The position numbers were made by a program, and so were the translations under genes. Shown piece by piece: positions 12,727 through 25,600 of a stretch of DNA of 64,000 nt. Below the pieces are notes generated by a model, which saw only the letters and a list, made by a program, of their open reading frames with translations, searched no databases and had not been told where the DNA came from. Location: contig BCKC01000003.1 in assembly GCA_001600455.1 (NCBI GenBank), positions 4,200,754-4,264,753 on the forward strand, given 5' to 3'. The stretch is from Endocalyx cinctus (lineage: Eukaryota > Ascomycota > Sordariomycetes > Amphisphaeriales > Apiosporaceae). Positions within the stretch are counted from its first letter, which is position 1; each line of letters begins with the position of its first letter.

Positions 12727-14751
12727 CTACTCCTCCGTCATTTGGACACCCTCTCTCAAACCCTCAACCTTCAGCTCCTCGCCCGTTGCACGGGCGTAGA
12801 TATCCTTGACGTCGTCCGTCGTGGTCTCGAAGTGAGACGTCGCGTCGTAGCTCTTGGAGATAAAGATGTTGTCCTTCTTTCCGGTGTCCAGAGGCTCATA
12901 CAGAGGGATCGGCGGGCCCTTTTGTTATCGTTAGCCAGATATTCTGTTTCTATAATAATTACAGCATTTCTTTTCCTTCGTGCACTTACCATAAACTGCT
13001 CCTCGATCTTGCCTAGACGGTCCAATCCAGGCTGTAATTCGAGGTGGTGGTTGGCCGAGGACTCGGCAATGGTCGACACGATGGCGATGTAGTAACCCTT
13101 GGGGCAGACGTTATGCGCCGACGAAACGCAAGCGACGTAGATGTCTAAACGGCAACGCGGGATTTTATTAGTTCTGATCGTCTTGAATCCTAGCAATTGT
13201 TAATGAAAAAAAGTAGTACGCACCGTTCTTGCGTCCAACCTGGGACTGGGGGATGATGAGTTGGCAAGAGTCGCTGTCGTTGGTACCGGCCAAGGGGTGC
13301 TTCAGGATGCAGATAGCCTTCAGTACGTGACCGACGATCTTGACCTTGCCGGGGAAGTACGACGGGTCACCGAGGATCATGCCGGCCTTGGTCTCGAACT
13401 TCATCTCGGGCTCGATACCGGTCATGGTAGCCTTGATGCCGGTAGCCTTGTCTCCGTCGTAGAGGATCTCGTCTACCTTGGTGTTGAGCATGTAGGTACC
13501 GCCGTAGATGGCGGAGAGACGGGCGAAACCCTGGGGCAATTCGCCGAGACCGTACAGGGGGTAGATGTAGGGAGACTTTCCGTATCTCGCGACCGAGTTT
13601 CCGTACATACGTATGCGCTCGATGGTCTCGGGAGCCTTACCCGCCGCGTCGATGTAGCTATCATCGAGGTAGAGGGCCATGGCGTGGCCGACGAAGTCGC
13701 GAGTACCGGCCTCCAGACCAAACTTGTCGTACACCTCCTTCATGGTAGTCGAGTTTATGTCAAGACCTAGAGACATGGATTATTTAGTTAGCTTACTTCA
13801 TAGCTCGACCCGTAGTCGTTAGTTTATTTTTGTTTCATAGCAGGCATACCCTTGTGCGTAGCAGGATCGTTGATGTCAAATGTACCGACCCACTCGATGA
13901 AGCTCTTCATCCGTCGCTTCTCGAAGATACCCATCAAGGGCGATCGTAGGGCTTCGGCAGCGTCCGAAGGTACCTTGGCGATGGTGGCCTTAGAGGTAGC
14001 ACCCTGCTGAACGAAGCTGCCGGCGATCTGCTTGAATTCGAGGTAGCGCGTAACGTCGGTGGAAACGAGGATGTTGGTGAGCTCGCCCGAGGACATCAGG
14101 AGTTTAGGTACCAAGTCGATGTTCCAGTCGTTAGCCCGACCATACTTCTTCCACGGCTCCTCGCCTTGTGTGAAATTGCCGTATTTCTTAAAGAGCTGTT
14201 ATGGGGGGAGGAAAGGTTAGTTCTTGGCGGGATGAAACGCTTGTCGATCGAGAGGAGGGGTAGCAGAAAAAAGGGGGAATAAAAGTGAGGAGGGAATCTC
14301 GTACAGTTTCGAGGTTTACGGATGCAGCCTCTCTAGAATAGAATGAAGCTTGAATTAGCAAAAACGAAGCTTTAGTTGATAAGAGAGGTTCATGGTATAG
14401 GAATGTAAGAACTTACCCTCCATAGTGGTCATTACGGTCAATATGTAACACCTTCTTGCCCTTGACACTCAGAACACTTTTTTTTACCGAATTAGTTAAC
14501 CAGGGGTCTTGAACGTTGTAAAAGGGAGTATTCTTTGTTAATATCTATATGAATAGAGACATACCCAGATAGAATACACTCGGTCAAGCCTAAATAGTAA
14601 AAAGAGAAAGAATAAGTTTGGATTTTTTATTATTATTATTTTTCTTTTTCTTTTTTTTTTTTTCGGATATCACAAGCTTCCCCAAGCTTCAAAGAATAAA
14701 CGTACCGGTACCCAAGACGATGACGTCGTATTCCTTAGCGATCTCCTCCAT
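12727..14751 (-). CDS. GDI1: Rab GDP-dissociation inhibitor
   Basis: Extracts GDP-bound prenylated Rab GTPases from membranes and recycles them through the cytosol for vesicle traffic. Exons on the minus strand: 14751-14706, 14589-14565, 14476-14417, 14332-14305, 14195-13850, 13766-13224, 13144-12990, 12918-12727. They join in frame to 464 residues, the usual GDI length. The N-terminus has the GDI signature EYDVIVLGTGLTECILSG, then KVLHIDRNDHYGG; later PLYGLGELPQGFARLSAIYGG and the PPIPLYEPL segment near the end are typical. No CxxC prenylation motif is present, as expected for GDI and unlike Rab. Two exons are only 25 and 28 nt, and one donor is GTACGA. The start is the ATG directly before the signature. 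Family assignment is very secure; the GTACGA donor is the least certain junction. Confidence 0.96.
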
Positions 14752-15750
14752 GATAGCGATTTAGTTTCTTAATAAGACTGTTTCGAATAACTTCTCGTGA
14801 CAAGCAAATAAAAAAAAGGACAGAAGAAAAAAGGACGAAATATTTTAAGTCAACAGTCTTGACAAAATTAAAAAAAAAAGTAGAAAAGAATATCGGTGAA
14901 GAAGGTTAGAGTAACAAAGGGTGGATAGGTAGGGGAACCTGAGGGGTGGATAGTCTGGTTGAAAGAGGTTATCTTAGTTGTTCTGACGCGGGTTTGGCCA
15001 ATAAGAATGAACACACCCCGCAGTCTTTGGCGTCTTTTATTTTATTTTATTTTTTATCACTTTATCACCTTATTAACTCCTATTTATCTTATATAAATCT
15101 CATTTTCTTATTTCCTTTTTTTTTAATTAAATCATTTATTAGGTATATTGAGTATTATTATTATTAGTTGAAACTCTTTTGAAGTTTCGTATATCCAATA
15201 TTGTCTTTAAGCTGTCTAGAAATAAAAGGGGGGCCGAGAGAGGATGGTATTTACTTACGGTATTATCAACTTATACCGTTTCGTCTGTACTATATTAGCT
15301 AACCTATAATACTTAAGTAAATATCTAACGTACCTCAATCTGCCGTGACACTTATCAAACGCATAAATTAAAGAATGCAAGGTGCTCTCAGGTGTATATG
15401 TAGTATAATAAAGTAGTATACATTTACATATGAATATATTTACATAGCTCAAAGAGCTTAGATCAGGGTTAATACGGTACAACTCAATTCAACCCTTTTC
15501 TTTTTCTTCCTTCCTTTTTTTTTTTTTTTCTCTCTTCCTCTCCCCATCCTGTAAATATATATCTATAGATTATACCTTAGTATGCCATTTATAGATTTGT
15601 AAATAATGTACTCATCGACTAGAGAATAACGATTATTTTCTTCTTCTTCTGAGTTGTGCATGTGATTATACATATCGCTGTCGAATTTGTCGAGCTTTGG
15701 TAGATATGATACGGTGGCAGATGGCAGGGGTACCTAGGTAGATAGATAGC
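14752..15750. other. Intergenic, GDI1 5' side to uL29m 3' side
   Basis: About 1 kb of AT-rich sequence with T and A runs, for example around 15110-15125 and 15515-15530. It should contain the GDI1 promoter and the 3' UTR of the uL29m gene. I see no gene or clear motif. Confidence 0.6.
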
Positions 15751-16702
15751 TTAATTTACTATCTTGACCTTTTCGCTTTCAGTTTCCTTAGGAATTTCTG
15801 CCTCGGGAATCTCTGCTTTAGGAGTCTCTGCTTGGGGGATCTCTTCCTGAACCGTATCCTTGGCTTCCTCAGTAGCTTCTACCTCGCGTTCCTCCTCGAG
15901 GTAGTTTCCTGGCGTGTAGGCTTGACCGTTACCGCTAAGGTCAACTTCGGGGTCGCTTTCGGCGAGCGTCCTAGCGTCCTCCCACGCATACCATCGTTCG
16001 GTTAAGACGTGCCTGATCGCTTTCATCGTTCTTTTGACCTGTATTGTGAATTGCAATTTGTAAGTAATTGGCAATTGGTAATGGTACGGAAGCACAACTC
16101 GCCCACACGTCTCACTCAGAGAGAGAGTGTGTGTGTCATTATCACAAAAGAGAAGAGAGAGAGATTATTACGCTTACCTCCGTAAGTCTATCTTCTAATT
16201 CATCCTTTCCTCCTTGAAGATTTAATCGTTCCATCTCGACTCGAGCGGTGTATATACGGTTCAATTCCTTGATACACACCCACCACAGCATATGCAGGTC
16301 CTCCCAATTCTTCTGCCGAAGCTCCTCGGCGATCCACGCCCTCCCGTGCTTCTTCTCCTCTTCGGGCGTCAGGATCACCGACTCCTTGGACCGGAAGAAC
16401 TGCCACAGCCCGTGGTCCGGGTCGACCTCGACCGTCGGCTTGTAATCCGGCACCGGCTTCGGCATCTGGCTCTTGTCGATGTTCATCCGGAACCGGGGAC
16501 CCGACCGGTAAATGCTGCTGAGACCGCGCAGTTTATTGTTGTCGCGACGGGGTTTTCGCATGCTTCGTTCGGGCGTCGATGAGAAGCCGGAGCTCTGCAC
16601 GAGGATTGCGGCATGTTGAGGTCGGGCGGCGGACGTAGTATTATTCTTCGCAATATTTATTATTCGACCTATGGAAGGTCGAATTGGAGTTATACTGGCC
16701 AT
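15751..16702 (-). CDS. MRPL4: Mitochondrial large-subunit ribosomal protein uL29m (MRP-L47 family)
   Basis: Structural protein of the mitochondrial 54S subunit near the exit tunnel. Two exons, 16702-16178 and 16038-15751, joined through a GTAAGC donor and a CAG acceptor, give 270 residues. Residues 1 to about 45 are rich in Ser, Thr, Arg and Ala and look like a mitochondrial targeting sequence (RPSIGRIINIAKN, then SGFSSTPERSMRKPRRDN). The MRP-L47 core follows, with DHGLWQFFRSKESVILTPEEE and WEDLHMLWWVCIKELNRIYT. The C-terminal tail is acidic and carries imperfect repeats around PKAEIPEAEIPKE. The start was chosen at the ATG giving the targeting peptide; a longer upstream frame is basic low complexity and less likely. 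Confidence 0.93.
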
Positions 16703-19054
16703 TATATAAATATCTTTTTTTTTTCTTCCTTTTCTTTTTTCCCTTCTCTTTCTCCCCCTTCTTTTATACCTGCAATATGGGTTCTGCAGGAGGGTGAAGT
16801 ATTTGAACAAATTATTTAACACCAGAGCTCCTTTCAGCGCGATTGAATTTTTAGTTAATCCGTACTCAAAAATTCCGAACAGGGTTTATCTTTATCAACT
16901 TCCACCAAAAAAAAGGCGATTACATAAGCGGCGACCACTTTGCATAAATTGATTAAACTTGGATAACTTTCATTATGTTACATCCACATAACACTTCTTA
17001 TATGATTACCTCCACCAATTTAACTTGAAGCATGAACCTATGCCTCTTTTTTTCTCATTCGAAGACAATATGCACAGAGTTTTATATAAAATATAAACTA
17101 GCTATGGTTGATAGCCAGTCTCATGAGCAAGTGCCCCAATAAACCTAACGTATATTAGTCCTCCTATTACTCTAAACCGTGGATCGGACCTCGGTGGGAA
17201 AGCCGCCGCGAGGACGAACGTCCAGCTTCATCGACCCTAAGTCTAGGTCTTACCAGCTTCTTACCAGCTTCATATACATATTCTTCTTTACTCCTTTCTT
17301 ATCGTCTTGATAGGGTCGATGCGTGTTAATGGCCGTTGAGAGATCATCCGCCCGTTTAGCGCCGGTGACTGTAGACTGGCTGCTTAACTCATTTAGGGCT
17401 CTGCGTTGCGGCGACGGTCAGACTATTTTCCCGTCTAATTACCTCTAGGAAGCTTACGAATTTGCTGTCGTGGTCAGCTTCTGCGTCGTTTTCGTCACTC
17501 TCGAGCTTATTACCGCGGTCGCATACTTTACCGTCTTTACAGGTGCCGACGTTGGACCTTTCATCTGAGAGGAAGGTGGGAGTGGGCTTTATATTCTTCA
17601 CTGGTTTGTTGTAATTTAGGTGGACCTATTTAAGCTCTACCACCACCGTTGGGTTGAGTCTTTACTTGCATTCGTAAGCAATATTCCACTCAGGAAGTAG
17701 AATTCTCGGGTTATAATAATATATCTGAATTTTAATATTATATATCCCAAAGCTATTTGAGAAAGGTAGATGTAGTGATAACAAACCCATTATAGAGTAC
17801 TGCGCACAGTTGCGAGATTATTACTAGGACGGTTTTCTTTTGCATAACCTTTTCATAAATATTTTCCTCAGTCAAGCTGTTAAGTGATTGAGAATAGACT
17901 AAGCCGCCTGGCCGCGTCTGTTATAGCTGTGGCTAAGTATGCTCCATGGCTGGTATTTGTGGCTAATTAACCACTAATTACCTACCAGCCAGCTAGCCTA
18001 CCTGACAACATGCCTCCCCAGATATTATCACCAGCTGACTATTCGCACCATTAAAGTCATATGGACATATATGAAGTCTTATGATATGGTTGATCTATAC
18101 TAGGGACAGTATCAGCTGGAAATCTATATCAGTAAGACAATAAGAATGTTAGCATAATATTTCCTTATTCGGTAATATTTCCCTACCCTATCACCGCTGC
18201 AAGAAAACGATTTACGCTGCAGACATTATCAAGCTCCAATATCGGAGACAGGGACTCTGTAACCCTCTCCTGTCAATTGCTTTTCGAATGCCAATTGTTA
18301 CGGATTGATGCCGAGATACCGGTACAAGCTACCCCAAAAATAGGATAGAATACCCGCTTTTCGCCTGACGCGGCAGGTAATCTCTCACATTATTACACAA
18401 GGGTATTACGGGTTTGGTGGGTTTGGCATTTCAGTATCGGAAAAGAAGACAGCGTGGTAGAGATAAGCATCCCATTTTATGCATAGCACCCATTAAACCT
18501 CCACTACTTTGCTGTGAAAGATACGCTTCTACGCTACACCACATTACTCGTACAACCACACCCACATTCTTTTTTATCATTATCATAACCCTTTAAACTT
18601 TCATTCGTTCTAACGTACAGTACCTTTCTTTCCCTTCTTTTAACTAGAACCTAGAGCGTCGGCCTAAATATCACCGGTCTAAAATTACCCAGTAGTTACG
18701 TCTTCTACACGAATATCCCATATTGCGGTCAACTACAAGCTCTGGAAATATATAACCAACATATACGATCCGTAAACCTACGACTACACACATATATACC
18801 TATAGTATAAGCAGTACGGATAGCGTTATCGTGGCCTCTTTCTCGACCTCGCAAGCACACCGCAAACATCGAACGTAGAACTCCAAAGTATCGAAGACGA
18901 TCTCCACTACCGAACCGTAAAACGTCCTACGCCGAAACACCATAACAGTAGTAGGAGGAAGCAGCGGTGATAGTAGATATGATAATCTGATTGTCGCATT
19001 TCTTAAAGCTACAGGCTATCGTAAGCGGACAAAAATAAAGAACATCCTGTCACC
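16703..19054. other. Divergent intergenic region between uL29m and MFS genes
   Basis: A 2.35-kb spacer between head-to-head genes. It is AT-rich in the middle, with scattered TATA-like stretches and no credible coding exon on either strand. It must hold both promoters, but I cannot point to a specific element. Some blocks around 17150-17650 are less AT-rich and could be decayed repeat sequence. Confidence 0.5.
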
Positions 19055-20915
19055 ATGACCCGGGAGACACAACTTCACAATGCTCGCATTGTGTCGAGCG
19101 TTGCTGCTACCGTGATAGCCCTAGCTTGCGGAACCAATGTGAGTAACACAGGTCTGACGTTGAGACACCGAGACAATTGCATAAGCTGATTACGATACGA
19201 TAGTACGTCTATTCGGCATGGGCCCCGCAGTTTGCCGATAAGCTGCTACTGTCCGCGACGGAGAGCAACCTGATCGGTTTGGCCGGTAACCTGGGCATGT
19301 ACTCGATGGGCGTCCCCGTCGGCATGTTCGTCGACAGCAAGGGGCCCCGACCCGCCGTCCTCGTCGGGTCCATCCTGCTCGGCGTCGGCTACTTCCCGCT
19401 GCACCTCGCCTACGACGCCGGGCAAGGCTCCGTCGCCTGGCTGTGCTTCGTGTCGTACCTGACGGGGCTGGGCGGGTGCACCGCCTTCGCCGCCTCGGTC
19501 AAGGTGTCGGCCCTGAACTGGCCGCACCACCGGGGCACCGCCACGGCTTTCCCCCTGGCCGCCTTCGGCCTGAGCGCCTTCTTCTTCGCCCTCGTCGGCT
19601 CCGTCCTCTTCCCCGGAAGCCCGAGCAAGTTCCTGCTCCTGCTCGCCTTCGGCACCTGCGGCCTCACCTTCCTCGGCTTCTTCTTCCTGCGCGTGCTCCC
19701 GGCCTCCTCCTCCCCGGGCTCCTCGGGCCCGTACCAGGCCGTCCCCGCGGCCGACCCGGGCCTGACCGATTCGCAGCAGCTGCACAGGACGACGTCGCGC
19801 GAGTCCAAGCACCTCGCTTCGTCCGAACCAGGTAAGTCCCCCCCCTCTAACCCCAACCGTAATCACCGCGAAACCTATAGCACCATGAACCTGACCTCGG
19901 ACCAAGGGGATGATGAGGTACTACACGAAGACAGAGATACCGACGTCGAGGCGGCGGCGGCCTCTTCGTCGTCTGCTCCCGCGGCTGACCCGCCGCGGCG
20001 CGTTTCGGATGATTCCAACGAGCGGTCTTCCCTCCTGTCCCGGTCCCGCTCGTCTTCGGCCTCGTCGATGCCGGGTGAAGTTTTCGTGCAGAGCAGTGTT
20101 GATATGGATCGTTCTCATCGTGTAGATATCCGCGGGCTGAACTTGCTGAAGAACTTGGAGTTCTGGCAGCTCTTCATCATCATGGGCATTTTATCCGGTA
20201 TCGGACTGATGACTATCAAGTACGTATAATTTCTTCCTTCCCGATTACCTTTTTATTGATCATTCATTAACCACCTACGAAATGTAGCAACATCGGAAAT
20301 GATGCGACGGCCCTTTGGAAACATTACGACGACTCGATCGACGACAAGACCCTCGTCCTCCGCCAGCAGATGCACGTCTCCATCCTCTCGGTCGGCAGCT
20401 TCTCGGGCCGCCTCCTCAGCGGCGTGGGATCGGATTTCCTCGTAAAAGTAGTGCACGCGAGCCGGGTGTGGTGCCTCGTGATCGCGGGGCTCATCTTCTC
20501 GCTCGCGCAGGTGTGCGCCCTCAGCATCACGAACCCGCACCTGCTCGGGTTCGTGTCCGGCTTCAGCGGGCTCGGGTACGGGTTCCTGTTCGGCGTGTTC
20601 CCGTCCATCGTGGCCGAGTCGTTCGGGATCCACGGCCTCAGCCAGAACTGGGGGTTCATGACCCTCAGCCCGGTCCTGTCCAGTAACGTGTTCAACCTGT
20701 TCTACGGCGCCGTGTTCGACGCGCACTCGGTCGTCGAGAAGGACGGGTCCCGGTCCTGCGAGGACGGCATCGCCTGCTATTGGGCCGCGTACCTCGTCAC
20801 CCTCGGCGCGTGCGGCCTCGGCCTCGTCGTCACTCTCTGGGTCATCTGGCACCAGTGGAGGTTGAGGGGCGGTCCGCTGTCCCGTCCTAACGGGAAGGGA
20901 CATACGGGCGAGTAA
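19055..20915 (+). CDS. Nodulin-like major facilitator superfamily transporter
   Basis: Predicted multi-spanning membrane carrier of the nodulin-like / MCH1-related branch of the MFS; the substrate cannot be told from sequence. Exons 19055-19138, 19204-20219 and 20288-20915 give 575 residues. The N-terminal half (to about residue 215) has six hydrophobic spans, with YVYSAWAPQFADKL and GNLGMYSMGVPVGMFVDSKG typical of the nodulin-like domain. A central polar linker of about 120 residues (Ser/Ala/Asp rich) follows, then six more spans including LMTINNIGND, where the second intron splits an Asn codon, and LSVGSFSGRLLSGVGSDF. Third positions are very GC-rich compared with neighbouring BST1. The linker contains an intron-like 49-nt segment (19832-19880) that breaks the frame if spliced, so it is kept as coding here. 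Confidence 0.9.
19832..19880 (+). other. Intron-like segment inside the MFS ORF
   Basis: It has a GTAAGT donor, a CTAAC branch-point match at 19847-19851 and a TAG acceptor 29 nt further on. The length of 49 nt is not a multiple of three. Unspliced, the transporter frame runs through it; spliced, codons GCA CCA are followed at once by TGA, cutting the protein after the first six membrane spans. It could be a chance match, or a retained or poison intron. Confidence 0.45.
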
Positions 20916-22690
20916 AAGTCAAGTAAAACGTGCGAGATTTTGATGAATCTTCGCAAGAGAAAAAAAAAAAAAAAAAAAAAGCAATCTTCTTTTTTATGCT
21001 TACATTTACAACACTTCTTTTTTTGAAATTTCCTTTATTTATTTTTGGATAAACATGGCATAGGGGATTGGGTTTAGAGCATTTTTTTATCTATCTACCT
21101 AGGTATTTAGCGTAGACGTTTTAGAATATCATCGTTCATTTTCTTTTTTCTTTTTCTTTTCGTTTTATAAGAATTCACCAATACACACACATACATCCAC
21201 ACACAACAAACAAACATATATATCCTAAATCTCTCACGAAAGAATTCATCTACATTTTTCTTCTTATCTTTAAATATTCAATATTCAAACGGAGAGGTAG
21301 AAACAGGCTCGCGCTTAACCTGCGGACAGGTTCCTCGGGCTTTTGGAGGGTTTGGTTTGGTTTTTTTTAAAGTTACACTTTTCTTTTTATGGCTAGAAGG
21401 TTTTATGGGGCTTGGATACAATGATATAAGGTAGATTTATATATAAATTGTGTTCTTGCAAATATCTTCAGTTCCTCGGTATTTTTCCCCGGACATGGTA
21501 GATACTTCTTGGTGTGATTGCGCTGATACGACATGCGGTAGTATTTCGGTGGAAGTTGGGACTGAAGCGTCTTTTCTGCCAGCTATCAAAATTTGTTGAT
21601 GAAAATCTTGATTCATATAGACAGACTGATGATATATGGGAAACTAGGTCGGTCCATTTTGTACGAACATCAACGACATATATCCATCCCTCCTACGAAC
21701 GTTATTATCTAGGAGTATCATGACCGAGAAGCACAGAAGACCGATCATAACCACAAACATTTCATATCCAACGACGGAAGCCTCTCGCGAAGCATATAAC
21801 AACAGCAGGAAGCATTTACTATTTCTTTCATTTCATATTGATTAACTCCTAAGAGTAAGCTGTAGTAAAGTTGAGCACCTAGCCTTAACCTTTAACCTTA
21901 ACCTAACCAACCTAACTTACGAAAAATTGAAGTTACTTTCATCTCATCTCAACGAGGCAAGAAAAAAAGTATTCTTCTTCTTCTTTTCTTCGCTTGTTAT
22001 CATCCATTTATTTCCCTCCCTACTTTCCCTTTCCTTTCGTCTGTATACCTAACAAAGCTTAAAAAAAAAGAAACCCCTTTCCCGTTCTACATAACCATGA
22101 ATTAAAGCATCCCCTTATGTTTAAAATAAAAATAAAATAAAAAACATCTTAAATTTCAATAGAAGTGGAACAGAACATAAAAAGCTTAAATAAATAGTAT
22201 CATCCCAAGAAAAAAAAAAAAAAAAAAAAAAAAAAAAACGCCGGGCCATGTCGTTATGCTAAAACTGTCGAGGGAGAAAATGAAAGAAAAAAAAATATTC
22301 CTGCAAGTACATAAAAAGGAATCTCTATCGTGCGCCTGTCTCGGCAAAAATCTCGTTTCGTTTCATCCCCTTTATTATCCGAGGTATTCATCGTCGAGGG
22401 TGGTTAAAAAAAAAAGGGGGGGGGGATCATAGATCGTAAAAGGGAAAGTCGTATAAGCGATAATCTTAAAAAGATTAAGAGACGACGAATTCATATACAA
22501 GAATGAGAAAGTAAGTTACATATCTCGTCCTGGAAGGCTGCGGTTGTATTTATTGTTTCTCTTTTTTATTATTATTTATAAAAGTTATCTTAAAACGTCT
22601 GGCGCTGAAAAATTAGAAATTATCCAAGGGTATCCAGGTTTAAAAAAAAATTATCCCGAGCCTTTTTCTTGCTTTATTCAGAAACCAATC
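20916..22690. other. Convergent intergenic region, MFS to BST1
   Basis: 1.8 kb between two gene 3' ends. It is AT-rich with A homopolymers at 20960-20980 and 22210-22238 and degenerate CCTTAACC/CCTAAC words at 21883-21916. No coding frame here looks real. Confidence 0.6.
21883..21916. repeat. Degenerate telomere-like CCTAAC/CCTTAA words
   Basis: About five imperfect 5-7 bp units resembling CCTTAA, CCTAAC and CCTTTAAC in tandem. The fungal telomere unit is CCCTAA, so this is only similar, not identical. It lies between two convergent gene ends. Confidence 0.35.
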
Positions 22691-25600
22691 TTAAGGTTTC
22701 TTGCCTCGTTTTTCGTCGTTCATCGGCTCGTCTAAGATTGATCGTATTCCAGCAAACGTCCAAGAATCTGATGTTGCGTGAATAGCGACAAGCCATGCGG
22801 CTACAATATTGATCAAATGATGTAGCATGTATCCGTACGAGACGCCGTATATCGCCGCATAAGTGGCAATGGCAAATAACAATACATTTGTTACATGACG
22901 CAGACGGCCGCGAATAGGCGGAACCATCTTACCCATCGTCAAAGTTTCTACCAAGAGAATGAAGGGTAGGATTGATACTACATTATCGTACGAATCAAAC
23001 GGCGTAAACCAGTTGATAGCCAGATTTCGAACCCAAACAACTACGGTCGGTAAGTTAATGGGTAAAACCCAGAGCATTAAGAGTAAAATCGTGTGAATGT
23101 AGTTGCTGAGGTTGGAATTTGTAAGTGACGGGGATTCACTAAGAAGACGGCGAGCCCGAATAGACGTGGTCAGTTGCACGATGCAAGCGAGGAGGTAGCC
23201 AAACTGATAAGGGAGCACTGTGGAAACAAGTAGCACCAGTACCGTTGTGACCAAAAGTCGTTTTCTCGGTGACGAAGTGGTGAAAATTGGCGGTACTCTT
23301 TTCGGAGATGGGGTACGTTTCCGGTCTTTGTATTGCAAAGAAGCACGACCGTATAGCCAAGCATAAACATAACTTAACGTTAGCGTGAGCAATAGCGTTA
23401 CGTAATGTAGAGCAACGCATACACCGACGCAAATGATACCAATCATAGGGATCAGAAACCAAAAGAAAGGATCTGTAGTGCCAACCAAAAGGTCATTTTG
23501 CGTGTATCCCGCCGCCGATGTGCTATTCAGCCACGACCAGACACGGCTGTGATCCGACGCGCCTGATTGTCCCATAGAAAGGGATAGGAACGTCATGGAC
23601 AAAAGTAGCATGGGCAGCGACCGTCGTATACAGCTGTCGAGACTTTCCGAGAAGGAAATAAAGACACCGCTATCATCGTAGACTCGAAATTGCTTTCGTA
23701 GGACCATAGCGACGATAAGCAACGGGAAAGAACCAAAGACCGTGCGATATCGCATATAGAGTTTTCCGAGACTCCCCGTCAGGTCCACCGTGAGCTTGAC
23801 GGGGATAGGAGAGTCGCAGGTTGGGTCAGTCCAGAATTGGAGGCTCAAGCCGTCATCGCCTTGCTCTGATGCGATATGAGGCAGCACGTATGGCGAAACA
23901 CCGTGAAGACTGACTTCCACGTGCCTAGCGTTGACAAAGAACTTGGACTCGAATGGTCGAGACAAATGTTGGCGAACAAGTGGCCGCAAGAGATCCGTCT
24001 TTCCACGGCAATTCTGCTTTCCAATTTCAAGGTCGTAAGCAAGCAAGCTACTTTGAATCGAAGGGATATGTAATTCCATCACCGTCGGCCTATTTGCAGG
24101 CAGCTGGAACTGTAAACCAAAGGACATCAAATGACTCATGCTGACTTCTCGAGTAACATCGGCTTCGGCAACATCGCTAAACTCAGCAATGACCCAACCG
24201 GGGGTTGGGGTACTAGTTTTATCAATAACCGCGACAAACACGTGATCCGAAAGATCATTAGCATCGTATTCGAGATAGGAAAAAGGCGGGATTTTCTGTT
24301 CGTTCTCTAGAAAGAACGGCTGTTGCGTCGAACGGGTAGAGGCTGGCAGTATGACCACATCAGATGCGGCATTTCTGCAAGTTAGTCGAGTCGTACCGGT
24401 GTTATCACCGGAAAGATCGATAGTAGTCGAGAAGACAGTATTGGCCGAATTCGAATCATGTGAGTGGCCACTGCAAAACAATACCTCCAACTTTCCATCC
24501 ATATCCGAATCGTCTAGCTCGCTGTCCGACAACAATGTGAATTTCTTCACATTAGCACGGTTCACCGAAGGTATGGGAAGTAAATAGGCAACCGGCTTCT
24601 TGCTAGAGCCGAGCTTGCGTAATATTAACCGCTCTCCGCCGGGGCTAATTGTGGTAGAGCCGTCGTCTAACGTGAGGAGAGTGCTCGGTCGTGTTTCTAA
24701 CATCCTCTTCTCAACGATACTTTCCATGCCAGTCAAGAATCGTCTCTTGAAGGCACTCATCCTTTTAGCACGTGATTGGGTTTGCGATCTCTCACGGCTA
24801 TCAACGACGTCATACAGAGCCCTCACGATAACTTTTCGAAACTGGTCGCACCACGTGATCGCCAAGTGATCCATGCTCGTCCAGACGGTCGGTATGGTAG
24901 ACGTAAAAACGGTAAAACCGTGGGTTTCAGGAACGAGGCTTTCTAGACTCGCATAATCGGAGGGAACTACCGTGTCTAACCCTCCTCCGGCGATAGAAAT
25001 CAGAGTGACCTGCGCGAGTGGATTTTCCGAGGTAGATTTTTGGGAGAATCCACTTCTCCAATACTCGTTGATCGCCTCGTAGGTCTTTACCGAAAGCGCA
25101 TCAAAAGTTACCGGCGATCTCGCATGCGGAGCAGACATAGTAACAATGGTGTTAATTGAATTTGGCTGATAATTCGGCATAATAAAGGAGGTACGCGCAA
25201 CAATTCCTCCCATCGAGTGCCCCACGATGATAACCGAGGAGGGATCCGGAAGATTGGGGTTCCTTTCTGATATTCGCGGATCAAGGTAAAGAGATAGAAT
25301 AAAGCGGATGGCTTCATTGACGTATTCGGCCTGGTCGAGCATAGTCTGGCCGTGGAAAGCGGTGAAATCTTCGTTAAAATCAACGGTGAAGAAGTCCAAG
25401 TTCTTCACCCCGGATTCGAGGGCAGAGGCATCATGCTGAAGGATATCGTGAAAATATCGGGCGGATTCAGAAGCTATCGATCGGACTTGTTTGTAGCTTC
25501 CCGCATTTCCCGGTATAAAAAGCACCGGAATACCTCTCACCTAAACGTATGATTAATAAAGGAGGGACGCATGCGCTCATACGTGAACATACCTTCAAGC

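Noticed and set aside
12771..13196. 141-codon minus-strand frame
   Set aside because: It mixes true GDI1 exon 5 with intron read-through; the spliced GDI1 model explains it.
19246..19905. 219-codon minus-strand frame
   Set aside because: It lies antisense to GC-rich MFS exon 2; the composition is Gly/Ala/Glu/Arg with no domain, typical of a shadow frame.
20253..20903. 216-codon minus-strand frame
   Set aside because: Antisense shadow of MFS exon 3, rich in Glu/Ala/Pro, with no signature.
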